A stretch of 64,000 bases of DNA from Nocardia sp. alder85J (lineage in GTDB: Bacteria; Actinomycetota; Actinomycetes; Mycobacteriales; Mycobacteriaceae), in NCBI RefSeq assembly GCF_020176955.2, contig NZ_JAIUCZ020000017.1, positions 78,166-142,165 on the forward strand, in the 5' to 3' direction. Of the stretch, positions 26,373 through 35,047 are shown piece by piece. Positions within the stretch are counted from its first letter, which is position 1, and each line of letters opens with the position of its first letter. A program made the position numbers and the translations under genes. Below the pieces are notes generated by a model. The model saw nothing but the letters and a program-made list of their open reading frames with translations, was not told where the DNA came from and made no database searches.

Positions 26373-27170
26373 TCACGACCGGCCGGCGTCCGGTCCGAAC
26401 CGCGCCAGCACCAGATTCTCGAACACGCCGACGATCGCGTACAGCACCACCGACACCAAGGTGACCAGCACGATCGAGGCCCACAACTTGTTGTACTGGA
26501 AGCTGGCGATGGCCCGGATCAGGCTGGAGCCCAAGCCCTTCCCGCTCCCGAGCCATTCCCCGAGCAGCGCTCCGATCAACGCGCCCGGCACCGAGACCCG
26601 CGCCGCGGCGAACACCGTGGGCAGCGCGGCCGGCACCGCCACCATCCGCAGCGCGGCCCAGCGTGAGCCGCCGTACACGGTGACCAGCTCCATGGCCTGC
26701 TTGGGCGCCCCGCGCAACCCGGTCATGATCATCACCAGCGCCGGGAACAGCACCACGATGGCCGCCATGGTGGTCACCCCGACCTGCCCACGGCCACAGA
26801 TCAGCACGATGATCGGCGTCAGCGCCACCAGCGGCACCGAGCGCAGCAGCAGCGCCACCGGCATGAACGACCGCTCCACGGCCGGCATCGTGACGAACAG
26901 CGCCGCCAGCACCAGCGCGACCAGCATGCCCACCGTGAAGCCGAGGGCGGCGTCGTGCAACGTGATCCGCAGATCGGCCAGGACGGCCTGCCGCGCGGTC
27001 CCGGCGCTCGGCCCGGTGACCAGGTAGCGCCACACATCGACGGGCGTCTTGCCCACCCGTGGGCCGACCTGCGGGAACGCCTTCAGGAAGACGTACCAGA
27101 TCACCCCCATCAGGATCACCGAGATCACCAGGGGCAGAAGGAATTTCCCGATCCTGCGCAAGGCGTTCAC
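26373..27170 (-). CDS. ABC importer permease (SsuC/TauC-like), second of pair
   Basis: 265-residue membrane protein with about six membrane segments and the EAA-type cytoplasmic loop MELVTVYGGSRWAALRMVAVPAALPTVFAAARV. It starts at a GTG overlapping the stop of the other permease gene by GTGA and is the last permease before the binding-protein gene. Together with the neighbouring permease it would form a heterodimeric channel. Confidence 0.88.
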   Translation of the reverse strand: MNALRRIGKFLLPLVISVILMGVIWYVFLKAFPQVGPRVGKTPVDVWRYLVTGPSAGTARQAVLADLRITLHDAALGFTVGMLVALVLAALFVTMPAVERSFMPVALLLRSVPLVALTPIIVLICGRGQVGVTTMAAIVVLFPALVMIMTGLRGAPKQAMELVTVYGGSRWAALRMVAVPAALPTVFAAARVSVPGALIGALLGEWLGSGKGLGSSLIRAIASFQYNKLWASIVLVTLVSVVLYAIVGVFENLVLARFGPDAGRS

Positions 27171-27931
27171 GCCCGTGCCTCCGCTCCGGTCCAGGGGGTC
27201 AGCACCCGCGCCAGCACACTCACCAGCAGATATCCCACCCCGGCCAGGGCGGCCGCGGCCAGCGCCATGCCCCAGGTGCGGGGGATGTTGTAGGAGTTCT
27301 GGGCGGCGGTCAGCGCCACCCCGATCCCGGTGTCGACGCCGCCGAGATACTCCCCGAGGATCGCGCCCAGCACCGCCGACGGCGCCGCGATCTTCAACGC
27401 CGCCAACGTGTTCGGCAGCGCCGCGATCAACTGCACCCGCCACAGCTGCTGCCAGCGGCCGCCGCCGTAGGCGCGGATCAGGTCCAGGCTGGTGCGGTCG
27501 GCCGAGCGCAGCCCGGCCACGGTGCCGACCATGGTGGTGAAGAAGCAGTACATGGCGGCCAGGAACACCGTCGGGGTGCGGCCGCCGAAGATCACCAGGA
27601 TGATCGGCCCCAGCGCCAGCAGCGGCGTGCAGTAGCTCAGGATCGCCAGCTGGGTGGCCAGCGATTCGATCGGCGGTATCAGCAGCACCAGCACGGCCAG
27701 GCCGATCGCCAGCAGGTTGCCCCACAGGAAACCCTTCAGCGCCCCGAGCGCGGTGATCCGGAAGTTCGGGCCGTACAGGCCCCAGCCGTCGGAGTACATG
27801 GTGTGCAACACCGTCCACGGGCTGGGGATGGTGCCGCCGGCGACCCGTAGTTCGGCCAGCACCGTCCACAGCACGATCAGCGCCAGCACGCCGATCCCGC
27901 CGCTGGCGTTGCGGACCGCCCGGCCCCTCAC
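27167..27931 (-). CDS. ABC importer permease (SsuC/TauC-like), first of pair
   Basis: 254-residue permease with about six hydrophobic segments and an EAA loop (LDLIRAYGGGRWQQLWRVQLIAALPNTLAALKIAAP). GTG start overlapping the ATPase stop by four bases and, at the other end, its stop overlapping the second permease. The two permeases are diverged from each other, as is usual for heterodimeric transporters of this class. Confidence 0.88.
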   Translation of the reverse strand: MRGRAVRNASGGIGVLALIVLWTVLAELRVAGGTIPSPWTVLHTMYSDGWGLYGPNFRITALGALKGFLWGNLLAIGLAVLVLLIPPIESLATQLAILSYCTPLLALGPIILVIFGGRTPTVFLAAMYCFFTTMVGTVAGLRSADRTSLDLIRAYGGGRWQQLWRVQLIAALPNTLAALKIAAPSAVLGAILGEYLGGVDTGIGVALTAAQNSYNIPRTWGMALAAAALAGVGYLLVSVLARVLTPWTGAEARA

Positions 27932-28779
27932 TGCGCACCACCCAGCGACTCGCCCGCGGCGAGGTCGAGCGCCTCGGCGGCCGCCTCGATACCGCCGTGA
28001 CCGCTCCGGCCGAACAGCAGTTCCGACAGGTAGTCGTGCAGCTTGTGGAATTCCGGGGTGCGCATCATCTCCGGGGTGCGCGGCCGCGGCAGGTCGATCT
28101 CGACCGTCTGCACCACCCGGCCCGGGCGCGGGCTCATCACCGCGACCACATCCGACAGGAACACCGCCTCGGCGATGCCGTGCGTCACCATGAGCGTGGT
28201 GGCGGGCTTCTCGGTCCAGATGCGCAGCAGTTCCAGATTCAACCGCTGCCGGGTCATGTCGTCCAGCGCGCCGAACGGCTCGTCCAGCAGCAGTACCGTG
28301 GGCTTCACCACCAGCGCGCGGGCGATCGACACCCGTTGCCGCATACCGCCGGACAGCTGCGCCGGTTTCGCCTTCTCGAAGCCCTGCAACCCGACCAGCT
28401 CGATCAGGTCCGCGATCGCCGCCGCGTCGACCGGCAGACCGGCCACCTGCAACGGCAACTTGATGTTGGATTCCACACTGCGCCACGGCAGCAGCGCCGA
28501 ATCCTGGAAGGCTATGCCGAATTCGTGCCGGCGCCGCAGTTCCGCGGGAGTGGCGCCGTCGATGCGCGCGGTCCCGGCCGTCGGCGTCTCCAACCCGGCC
28601 AGGATGCGCAGTACCGTCGACTTCCCGCACCCCGAGGGGCCGAGCAGCGACAGGAAGGCGCCCTGATCGGTGTCCAGATCCACCGAGTCCAGGGCCGGCA
28701 CCGTGCGCCGGCCCACCCGGAAGGTCTTGCTCAATCCGCTGATGTGAATGCCGGTGGCGGGGCCTGGTTCCGAGCTCAT
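27928..28779 (-). CDS. ABC importer ATPase (SsuB/TauB-like)
   Basis: 283-residue ATPase. Walker A GPSGCGKST, Q-loop FQDSALLPWRSV, signature LSGGMRQRVSIARAL, Walker B VLLLDEPFGALD and the switch histidine MVTHGIAEA are intact. First gene of the four-gene importer unit; ATG giving MSSEPGPATG. C-terminal 40 residues are rich in Ala and Gly, beyond the usual domain. Confidence 0.9.
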   Translation of the reverse strand: MSSEPGPATGIHISGLSKTFRVGRRTVPALDSVDLDTDQGAFLSLLGPSGCGKSTVLRILAGLETPTAGTARIDGATPAELRRRHEFGIAFQDSALLPWRSVESNIKLPLQVAGLPVDAAAIADLIELVGLQGFEKAKPAQLSGGMRQRVSIARALVVKPTVLLLDEPFGALDDMTRQRLNLELLRIWTEKPATTLMVTHGIAEAVFLSDVVAVMSPRPGRVVQTVEIDLPRPRTPEMMRTPEFHKLHDYLSELLFGRSGHGGIEAAAEALDLAAGESLGGAQ

Positions 28780-28880
28780 TCCGACACAGTAGGAGCATGT
28801 GGTTGCACCGGCATTGCGAATCGGCGCACCAGGTTGCACACCCGTAACGGCCGAGTTCCGGCCGTGTTCCGATCGCCGGA

Positions 28881-29282
28881 CTACCAGTCCTCGAACCAGT
28901 TCCGGGCCGCGGGCCGGAACATCAGCACGATGAGCCCGATCGAGCCGGCCGGGCCGAGCCAGCCGGGCGGATGGCCCCCGGTGATCGACGGAATCGTCCA
29001 CAGCATGTTCAACGCCGCCAGCCCGATCGCGCCGATCCGGATGCCGCTGCCGACCGCGCCGAAGGCCAGCGCCAGCAAGCCCAGCAGCCAGCTGGGCACG
29101 AAGGCCAGCGAGGTGACCAGCGCCGAGCGCGTCCCGAACAGCCAGCCCGCCGAGGCCGTGCACACGATCCCCATCAGCGCCAGGCCCAGCGCCAGCAGCT
29201 GCGCCGAGCGCACCGCCGCGGGCATCCGGCAGACCTCGAGGCCGGTCGCGACCGGATCGGGCCGAAACCCGTTGTCGGACAT
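28881..29282 (-). CDS. Small integral membrane protein, unrecognised family
   Basis: 133 residues with about four hydrophobic segments (near 27-47, 52-72, 76-95 and 104-122) and a basic C-terminus (FRPAARNWFEDW). No domain that I can name. The ATG giving MSDNGFRPDP is preceded by GGGAGGG. It faces the COG4705-type gene across a 231-base divergent gap and lies beyond the ABC importer operon, from which it is independent. Confidence 0.7.
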   Translation of the reverse strand: MSDNGFRPDPVATGLEVCRMPAAVRSAQLLALGLALMGIVCTASAGWLFGTRSALVTSLAFVPSWLLGLLALAFGAVGSGIRIGAIGLAALNMLWTIPSITGGHPPGWLGPAGSIGLIVLMFRPAARNWFEDW

Positions 29283-29463
29283 CCACCCTCCCATCTCGTC
29301 GGTGCAGTACCCCACGCGGACGGCGGGTAACGGACACGACATCGACTGTTGGCACGAGAGCGAGCGTTGGGCACGAGAGCGAACATCACTGCACGGCGGA
29401 GCATTGACACGGCACGCGGGAGTACGACCCGAGCGGACTGTAGCGCGCGGACCGATCGGTACG

Positions 29464-29494
29464 GTGACAACGCGCGCAGAACCACGGTTGTCAC
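29464..29494. promoter_or_regulatory. Inverted repeat GTGACAAC-N15-GTTGTCAC
   Basis: Perfect 8-base inverted repeat with a 15-base spacer, ending 19 bases before the COG4705-type gene, in the gap between two divergent membrane-protein genes. Candidate repressor site or leader structure. Confidence 0.4.
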
Positions 29495-29513
29495 AGCCGA
29501 TTCGCAGACGGAC

Positions 29514-30338
29514 ATGAAGCGTTTTCACAGTTTCGGCGGCCAGAGTGTCGAGGTGATCGACAGCTCGACCCCCCAGCGCACCGCCCGGTCGGCCGAGGCC
29601 CTGGTGCCCCGCGTGACCGCGCTGTTCTGGGTGGTCAAGGTGCTCACCACCGGAATGGGCGAATCCTTCGCCGATTTCCTCGACGACCGGACCGACCGCG
29701 ACACCGCGCTGCTGGTCGCCACGATCGTGCTGGTGATCGCGCTGATCGCGCAGCTGGCGACCCCGCGCTGTCGGGCCTGGGTCTACTGGTTCGCGGTGGT
29801 GATGGTCGGCATCTGGGGCACGATGGCCGCCGACACCATCGACTTCCGCTGGAAGGTTCCGCTGCCGGTGTCGACCCTCGGATTCCTGCTCGCCCTGGCG
29901 GGGCTGTTCGCGGCCTGGTACCGGGTCGAGGGGACGCTCGCCGTGCACGACATCACGACCGCGCGCAGGCAGGTGTGGTACTGGCTCGCGGTGATCGTCA
30001 CCTTCATGCTGGGCACCGCCGCGGGCGATCTGACCGCGAGCCGGATGCATCTGGGCTACCGCTGGTCCCTCGTGCTGTTCGCGGTGCTGATCGCGCTGCC
30101 CGCGGTGGCGCGCCGGTGGGCGGGGGTGAACGCGATAGCCGCGTTCTGGTTCGCGTACGTGCTCACCCGGCCGCTGGGCGCGTCGATCGCCGACTGGCTG
30201 GGCGGGGATCGCTTCGACGGCATGCACCTCGGCACCGGATGGGTGAGCCTGGCCGCGGCCGTCGCGATCGTGGCCCTGGTGGCCGTGCTCGACCGGCAGG
30301 ATGCCCGCCGCCGCGCGGCGGCGGTCGCCGCCGCCTGA
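29514..30338 (+). CDS. COG4705-type membrane-anchored protein
   Basis: 274-residue integral membrane protein with about eight hydrophobic segments. It has the family pattern VTALFWVVKVLTTGMGESFADFL and, in the second half, a related FMLGTAAGDLTASRMHLGY, suggesting two repeats. Members are uncharacterised; related DUF347 proteins have been linked to manganese or copper tolerance. ATG at MKRFHSFGG, behind an inverted repeat. A strong hairpin follows. Confidence 0.8.
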   Translation: MKRFHSFGGQSVEVIDSSTPQRTARSAEALVPRVTALFWVVKVLTTGMGESFADFLDDRTDRDTALLVATIVLVIALIAQLATPRCRAWVYWFAVVMVGIWGTMAADTIDFRWKVPLPVSTLGFLLALAGLFAAWYRVEGTLAVHDITTARRQVWYWLAVIVTFMLGTAAGDLTASRMHLGYRWSLVLFAVLIALPAVARRWAGVNAIAAFWFAYVLTRPLGASIADWLGGDRFDGMHLGTGWVSLAAAVAIVALVAVLDRQDARRRAAAVAAA

Positions 30339-30342
30339 TGCT

Positions 30343-30373
30343 CCGGACCGCCCCGTCGCCCCGGGCGGTCCGG
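30343..30373. terminator. Hairpin between convergent COG4705 gene and MFS remnant
   Basis: Perfect 11-base stem CCGGACCGCCC / GGGCGGTCCGG with a 9-base loop, five bases after the COG4705-type stop codon; symmetrical enough to serve both strands. Confidence 0.75.
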
Positions 30374-30385
30374 GTTCCACCCCTG

Positions 30386-30847
30386 TCACACCGCCAGTCC
30401 GGTGGCGATCTGGGCATCGGTGCGCCCCTTCGTCTCCGGCACCCAGCGGGCGACGAAGCCGGTGCCGAGCAGGCAGACGACGGCGAACAGCCAGAAGGTC
30501 GGGCCCTGCCCGATGCCCTGGATCAGCGGCAGGAACGACTGGCTCACCGCGAAATTGGCGATCCAGTTGACGATCGTGCACAGCCCGGTGCCGCGCGCCC
30601 GCACCGGCGGCGGCAGCAGTTCCGACACCAGCAGCCACACCACCGGGCCCGCGCCGATGGCGAAGGCCGCGACGAAGGCGAGCAGGCAGATCAGCGCGGT
30701 GACGCTGCCGCCGGGCAACTCCCAGCGGAAGCTCGCGCCCAGCACGAGCAGGGCGACGGTCATCCCGGCGGTGGAGATCAACAGCAGCGGCCGGCGACCG
30801 GCCCGGTCGATCAGCGCGATCGACGCCTGCGTCATCGCGACGTTGGT
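30386..30847 (-). pseudogene. Sugar-porter MFS transporter, only the C-terminal third left
   Basis: About 154 codons match the last third of a sugar/H+ symporter: TNVAMTQASIALIDRAGRRPLL (the conserved loop), GPVVWLLVSELLPPPVRARGTGL, ANFAVSQSFLPL and the C-terminal VPETKGRTDAQI signature. Complete members are around 450-480 residues, so about 300 residues are missing. Upstream of TNVAMT the frame turns abruptly into the antisense of an SIS-domain gene. There is no start codon with a ribosome site, so this is a truncated gene with its 5' part lost at the junction near 30848. In an intact relative it would import the amino sugar used by the operon on the other strand. Confidence 0.8.
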
Positions 30848-31487
30848 GATCTGCCGCTCCGGCACCACCACCGAGGTGATCCGCGCGCTGCGGGCCCTGC
30901 CCGCCGGGGTGCCGCGCACCGTGATCTGTTCCAGCCCCGGCACACCGGTGCTGGAGTTGGCCGACCCCATTCTGATCGACGCGGTCGACGAACGCTCGGT
31001 GGTGCAGACCCGCTTCGCCACCACCACGCTGGCGATCCTGCGCTGGCTTTTCGGCGAGGACCTCACCCCGGTGATCGCACAGGCCGCCGCGGTGCTCGCC
31101 GAGGATCCGGCGCAGGCGCTGGCCGGCGTCCGCACCGCCGAGCAGATCAGCTTCGTGGGCATGGGTTTCGCGGCCGCCCTGGCCGACGAGGCCGGGCTGA
31201 AGCTGCGCGAGTCCTGCCGTGCCTGGACCGAGGGCTACCTGGCCACCGAATACCGGCACGGCCCGATCAGCATCGCCGGCCCCCGCCGCGCGGTCTGGGC
31301 GCTCGGCCCGGTGATCCCCGGCCTGGCCGACGACATCGCCGCCACCGGAGCCCATTTCGAGCATCGCGACATCGACCCGATGGCCGACCTGGTGCGGGTG
31401 CACCGCCTGTGCCTGCTGCGCGCCGCGGACCAGGGCCTGGATCCGGATCACCCACGCGGCCTGACTCGTTCGGTGATCCTGGGGTGA
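30848..31487 (+). pseudogene. agaS: AgaS/GlmS-like SIS-domain sugar isomerase/deaminase, N-terminus lost
   Basis: About 212 codons of a two-SIS-domain protein: it begins abruptly in the first sugar-phosphate motif (CRSGTTTEVIRAL), continues with SSPGTPVLELADPI and VDERSVVQTRFATTTLAIL, and has the whole second SIS domain with WTEGYLATEYRHGP and the C-terminal DQGLDPDHPRGLTRSVIL. The first roughly 80-100 residues, including the start of the first SIS domain, are absent. Intact proteins of this type deaminate and isomerise galactosamine- or glucosamine-6-phosphate. Its stop overlaps the next gene by GTGA, so it headed the amino-sugar operon before the deletion. Confidence 0.8.
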
Positions 31488-32578
31488 GCACCCCGGCGGA
31501 CCTGGTGCTCGCCGTCGACGTGGGCGGCACCACCACCAAGGCCGAGATCACCGACGCCGCGGGCGCCGTCCTGACCGCCGCCGCCATCGGCACCCCGCCC
31601 GGCCTCGCGGCCCTCGATGCCGTCGCCGACCTCGGCGACCGGCTGCTCACCGAACTCGTAGCCGCCCAGCGCAATCGAGTCACCCGCGCTGCCGTGGTCA
31701 TCCCCGGCATCGTGGACCCCGCCCGCGCGGTGGCCGTCTTCAGCAGCAACCTCGGCTGGCGCGATGTCGCGGTCGGCGACCGCTTCGGTACCCGCTGGGG
31801 CATCCCGGTCCTGCTCGAACACGATGTGGCCGTGGCCGGTTGGGCGGAATGGCGACTGGGCGCGGGCCGTGGCCACGACGATGTGTGCGTCCTGATCCTC
31901 GGCACCGGCATCGCGGGCACCCTCTCCGTCGCCGGCCGACTGGTCCGCGCCGCACCCGGCCAGGCGGGCGAATTCGGCCACATTCCCATCCGGCACCGCG
32001 ACGGACTGCCCTGCCCCTGCGGCAATATCGGCTGCGTCGAGACGGTCGCCTCCGGCGCCGCCATCGCCCGCGCCTACGCCGCCCGCACAGGCCGCGGTCC
32101 GCGCACCGGCACGGGCCCACGCACGAGCACGAGCACGAGCACAGGCACAGGCTCGAGCACGGGCACCGGCACGGGCACCCGCTCGAGCACAGGCACGGGC
32201 ACGAGCACCGGCTCGAGCACCCGCTCAAGCACCGGCTCGGGCACGGGCACCGGCTCGGGCAGCGGCAGCGAAATCCTCGACGCCGCGGCGATATTCGAAC
32301 GACTGCCGTCCGACCCCGATGCTCGTGCGGTGATCGCCGACGCCGTCGACGCCCTCGCCGACGGACTGCTCGGCATCCTGCACGCCACCCGCGTCCCACT
32401 GATCGTGCTCGGCGGCGGCCTCTCCGGCGCGGGCCCGATCCTGTCCACCGCCCTGCACACCCGCCTCACGGAACGGCTGCGCGTGATCCCCGTCCCCCGG
32501 GTCACGTTGGGCGCCTTCGGCCCTCGCGCGGGCCTCATCGGCGCCGCCCACTACGCCCGCACGGGGGCGCTGGAATGA
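31484..32578 (+). CDS. ROK-family sugar kinase with Thr/Ser/Gly repeat insert
   Basis: 364-residue kinase. Phosphate-binding VDVGGTTTKAEI at 11-22, catalytic aspartate in LEHDVAVAGWAEW, the ROK signature GEFGHIPI and zinc motif CPCGNIGCVE (177-186). Residues 206-262 are a Thr/Gly/Ser/Arg repeat encoded by a hexanucleotide series, placed in a loop between GAAIARAYAARTG and ILDAAAIFERL; the C-terminal IVLGGGLSGAG segment is normal. In this operon the likely substrate is N-acetylgalactosamine or N-acetylglucosamine. GTG start coupled to the truncated SIS gene by GTGA. Confidence 0.85.
   Translation: MSTPADLVLAVDVGGTTTKAEITDAAGAVLTAAAIGTPPGLAALDAVADLGDRLLTELVAAQRNRVTRAAVVIPGIVDPARAVAVFSSNLGWRDVAVGDRFGTRWGIPVLLEHDVAVAGWAEWRLGAGRGHDDVCVLILGTGIAGTLSVAGRLVRAAPGQAGEFGHIPIRHRDGLPCPCGNIGCVETVASGAAIARAYAARTGRGPRTGTGPRTSTSTSTGTGSSTGTGTGTRSSTGTGTSTGSSTRSSTGSGTGTGSGSGSEILDAAAIFERLPSDPDARAVIADAVDALADGLLGILHATRVPLIVLGGGLSGAGPILSTALHTRLTERLRVIPVPRVTLGAFGPRAGLIGAAHYARTGALE
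32099..32269 (+). repeat. Hexanucleotide repeat tract inside the ROK kinase gene
   Basis: About 28 units of a 6-base pattern close to RGCWCN (GGCACG, AGCACG, GGCTCG and variants), all in frame, encoding alternating Thr, Ser, Gly and a few Arg. Such tracts can change length by slippage without breaking the frame. Confidence 0.85.
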
Positions 32579-32937
32579 CCGGCAACACATCCGCAATCGC
32601 CTCCGGGGCCGCCCGGTACCGGCAGAGCGACCAGGCAGCATCCTGGTTACCGCGATCCACGACAGCTCGGTCATCGCCACCCGGCCGTACCGCGGAGTCG
32701 GCGCTACAGCCCGTTTCTCGCTACTCGAGCGCGGTGCCGCACCGCACCGGCCCGGCGGCACCCAACCCCGTCTTCATCTGTGCCGACGCGTCCGCAAAAC
32801 CGATCGCCGTGCACCCGCACCACACAGCGTCCACCCGCCCCGGCGCCGAAGCTCCGCATTCGGACCCGGCCGCCACTGGGCCGGTATGGATGGTTCCCGC
32901 GCAACGATCCTCGGTGTCCGATCGGGGGCTGCGATGA
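32575..32937 (+). CDS. Possible coupled ORF of unknown function between the ROK kinase and nagA
   Basis: 120-codon frame whose ATG overlaps the ROK kinase stop (ATGA) and whose TGA overlaps the nagA ATG (ATGA), just as real coupled genes do. The product (MTGNTSAIASGAARYRQ...) has no domain I recognise, is Ser/Pro/Ala-rich and has lower third-position GC (about three quarters by my count) than its neighbours. It could be a decayed or frameshifted gene rather than a functional one. Nothing else is visible in 32579-32933. Confidence 0.35.
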   Translation: MTGNTSAIASGAARYRQSDQAASWLPRSTTARSSPPGRTAESALQPVSRYSSAVPHRTGPAAPNPVFICADASAKPIAVHPHHTASTRPGAEAPHSDPAATGPVWMVPAQRSSVSDRGLR

Positions 32938-34097
32938 CCTCCGGCGATGACGGCGGCGAGTTGCGCGGCCGGATCGTCACCGCCGATCGCGTGCTCGACG
33001 ACGGCGTGATCTCGATCTCGGGCGACCGAGTCGGGGCCGTCACGGACAGCGCGGAATGGGCGGCACGGCACCCGGATCGGGCATTGCCGCTGTTCTCCGG
33101 CACCATCGTCCCCGGATTGGTCGACATCCACAATCACGGCGGGTTCGGGCATCGCTTCGACACGACCGATATCGCCGAGGCGCGGGCGGCCGCGGAATTC
33201 CACCATGCGCAGGGGACGACGACCGTGGTGGCGAGCATCGTCACCGCACCGGCCGACGAGATGGTGGCGCAGGTCGCGGCGCTGCGGGAGCTCGCGACCG
33301 CCGGGGTGGTGGCGGGTATTCACGCCGAAGGGCCGTTCCTGTCCGAGGTGCGTTGTGGCGCACAGGATCCGCGCTATCTGCTCGATCCCGATCCGGTGCT
33401 GACCGAGCGGCTGCTCGCGGCGGCCGACGGCTGGTTGCGAGTGATGACACTGGCCCCGGAGCGGCCCGGATTCGACGCCGTCGCAACGATGTTGGCACGG
33501 CACGGGGTGGTGGTGGCGCTCGGGCACTCCGATGCCGCGCATCCGGAGTTCCGGGCGGCGCTGGCGCCCGGCGGTTCCGGGACGCTGGTGACCCATCTGG
33601 CCAACGGGATGCCCCCGCTGCACCATCGCGCGCCCGGCCCGGTCGCCGCCGCCCTGCTGGCCGCGGCCGCGCGGGCGGTGACCGTCGAACTCATCGGCGA
33701 CGGTGTGCACATCGATTCCGGCTTCGGCGCACTGGTTTTCGCCACCGCGCCGCAGCGGGTCGCGCTGATCACCGATGCGATGCAGGCCGCCGGGATGCCC
33801 GACGGCGGTTATCGGCTCGGCCCGCAGGCGGTGCAGGTCACCGAGGGGGTGGCGCGACTGCCCGGCGGCACCCTCGCCGGGGGCACCGCCACCCTGCTGC
33901 GCTGCCTGCGCTGGGCGGTGCGCGACTGCGGCGTGCCGCTGCCGGAAGCGATCCGGGCCGCCACCGTCACTCCGGCGGCGGCGGCCGGATTGTCCGAGGT
34001 AGGCGACCTGCGGCCGGGAATGTTCGCCGACGCGCTCATTGTGGATGACGGGTTCGATTTGCCACGGGTGCTCCGGCGAGGACAGTGGTTGTCGTGA
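32934..34097 (+). CDS. nagA: N-acetylglucosamine/galactosamine-6-phosphate deacetylase
   Basis: 387-residue amidohydrolase. The metal motif DIHNHGGFGH, HAEGPFLS, the metal histidine region LGHSDAAHPEF, THLANGMPPLHHR, GDGVHI and the catalytic aspartate in LITDAMQAAG are all present in order. It removes acetate from N-acetylhexosamine-6-phosphate in the cytosol. Its neighbours (ROK kinase, SIS protein, PfkB kinase, class II aldolase) point to the galactosamine-tagatose branch. Start at MTSGDDGGEL, overlapping the upstream ORF; stop overlaps the next gene. Confidence 0.93.
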   Translation: MTSGDDGGELRGRIVTADRVLDDGVISISGDRVGAVTDSAEWAARHPDRALPLFSGTIVPGLVDIHNHGGFGHRFDTTDIAEARAAAEFHHAQGTTTVVASIVTAPADEMVAQVAALRELATAGVVAGIHAEGPFLSEVRCGAQDPRYLLDPDPVLTERLLAAADGWLRVMTLAPERPGFDAVATMLARHGVVVALGHSDAAHPEFRAALAPGGSGTLVTHLANGMPPLHHRAPGPVAAALLAAAARAVTVELIGDGVHIDSGFGALVFATAPQRVALITDAMQAAGMPDGGYRLGPQAVQVTEGVARLPGGTLAGGTATLLRCLRWAVRDCGVPLPEAIRAATVTPAAAAGLSEVGDLRPGMFADALIVDDGFDLPRVLRRGQWLS

Positions 34098-35047
34098 TCC
34101 TGACCGTGACAATGAATCCGGCCTATGACACCACCTATCGTGTCGAGCGGCTGGAGCGGGGCGCCGCGCAGCGCGTGCTGTCGGTGCAGCAGCGCATCGG
34201 CGGCAAGGGCATCAACGTCAGCCGAGTGCTCAACCAGATCGGAAAGTACTCCCGGGCCACCGGATTCGCCGACCACATGTTCGCCGCCGCGGCGGAGCTG
34301 GAGCTGCCGGTGGACTTCGTGCACGCGCTGCCCTGGGTCCGCCGCACGGTGGTGATCAGCGAATCCGAGGACGGCACCGCCACCGGGCTGTGGGAGCCGG
34401 GCCCCCGGGTCAGCGAACCGCATTCGATCGACCAACTGCGCGTGCGGGTTTCGGGCCTGCTGCCGGATTCCAGGGGGTTGGTGGTGTCCGGCTCGTTGCC
34501 GATCGGGGTGACCGAGGCGATGCCGGCGGACCTGGCCAGGATCGCCGTGGCGGCCGGGGTGCCGGTGGTCTGCGACGTCGACGGCCGGGCCCTGCGCTAC
34601 GCCGCGCAGGTGCCGGGCGTGGTGCTGATGCCGAATCTGGACGAACTGCGGCAGCTGGTGGACGACGAGATCGACGATCCGGCGGACATTCCGGCCGCGA
34701 CCGGGCCGCTGATCGCGATGGGTGTCCGCGCGGTGATCACCACCCTCGGCGCGGCCGGCATGGTCGCCGTCACCGCCGCGGGGGCGTGGTCCGCCGCCCT
34801 GCCGGAACCGCTGGCGGGCAATCCGACCGGCGCCGGCGACGCGGCGGCGGCGGCCGTCATCGCGGCCCTGGCGAGCGGCGCCGCACCGGACTGGCCGGCG
34901 ATCCTGATCGACGCGGTCGCGACATCCGCGGCGGCCGTGGTGATCCCGGTCGCCGGTGAGATCGATCGGTCGCTACGGGAGCGGCTGGCGCCCACGGTCA
35001 CCGTCACCGACCTTCGTCCCGCCGCCCAGGAGGCCACCTCACCATGA
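34094..35047 (+). CDS. PfkB-family hexose-phosphate kinase, probable tagatose-6-phosphate kinase
   Basis: 317-residue ribokinase-fold enzyme of the LacC/FruK branch: LTVTMNPAYDTTYRV at the start, RIGGKGINVSRVLNQIG and the anion-hole/catalytic GNPTGAGDAAAAAVIAAL. The LacC/FruK branch phosphorylates C1 of a sugar 6-phosphate or C6 of a 1-phosphate. Followed by a class II aldolase, tagatose-6-phosphate is the probable substrate. GTG start overlaps nagA by GTGA; stop overlaps the aldolase by ATGA. Confidence 0.87.
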   Translation: MILTVTMNPAYDTTYRVERLERGAAQRVLSVQQRIGGKGINVSRVLNQIGKYSRATGFADHMFAAAAELELPVDFVHALPWVRRTVVISESEDGTATGLWEPGPRVSEPHSIDQLRVRVSGLLPDSRGLVVSGSLPIGVTEAMPADLARIAVAAGVPVVCDVDGRALRYAAQVPGVVLMPNLDELRQLVDDEIDDPADIPAATGPLIAMGVRAVITTLGAAGMVAVTAAGAWSAALPEPLAGNPTGAGDAAAAAVIAALASGAAPDWPAILIDAVATSAAAVVIPVAGEIDRSLRERLAPTVTVTDLRPAAQEATSP

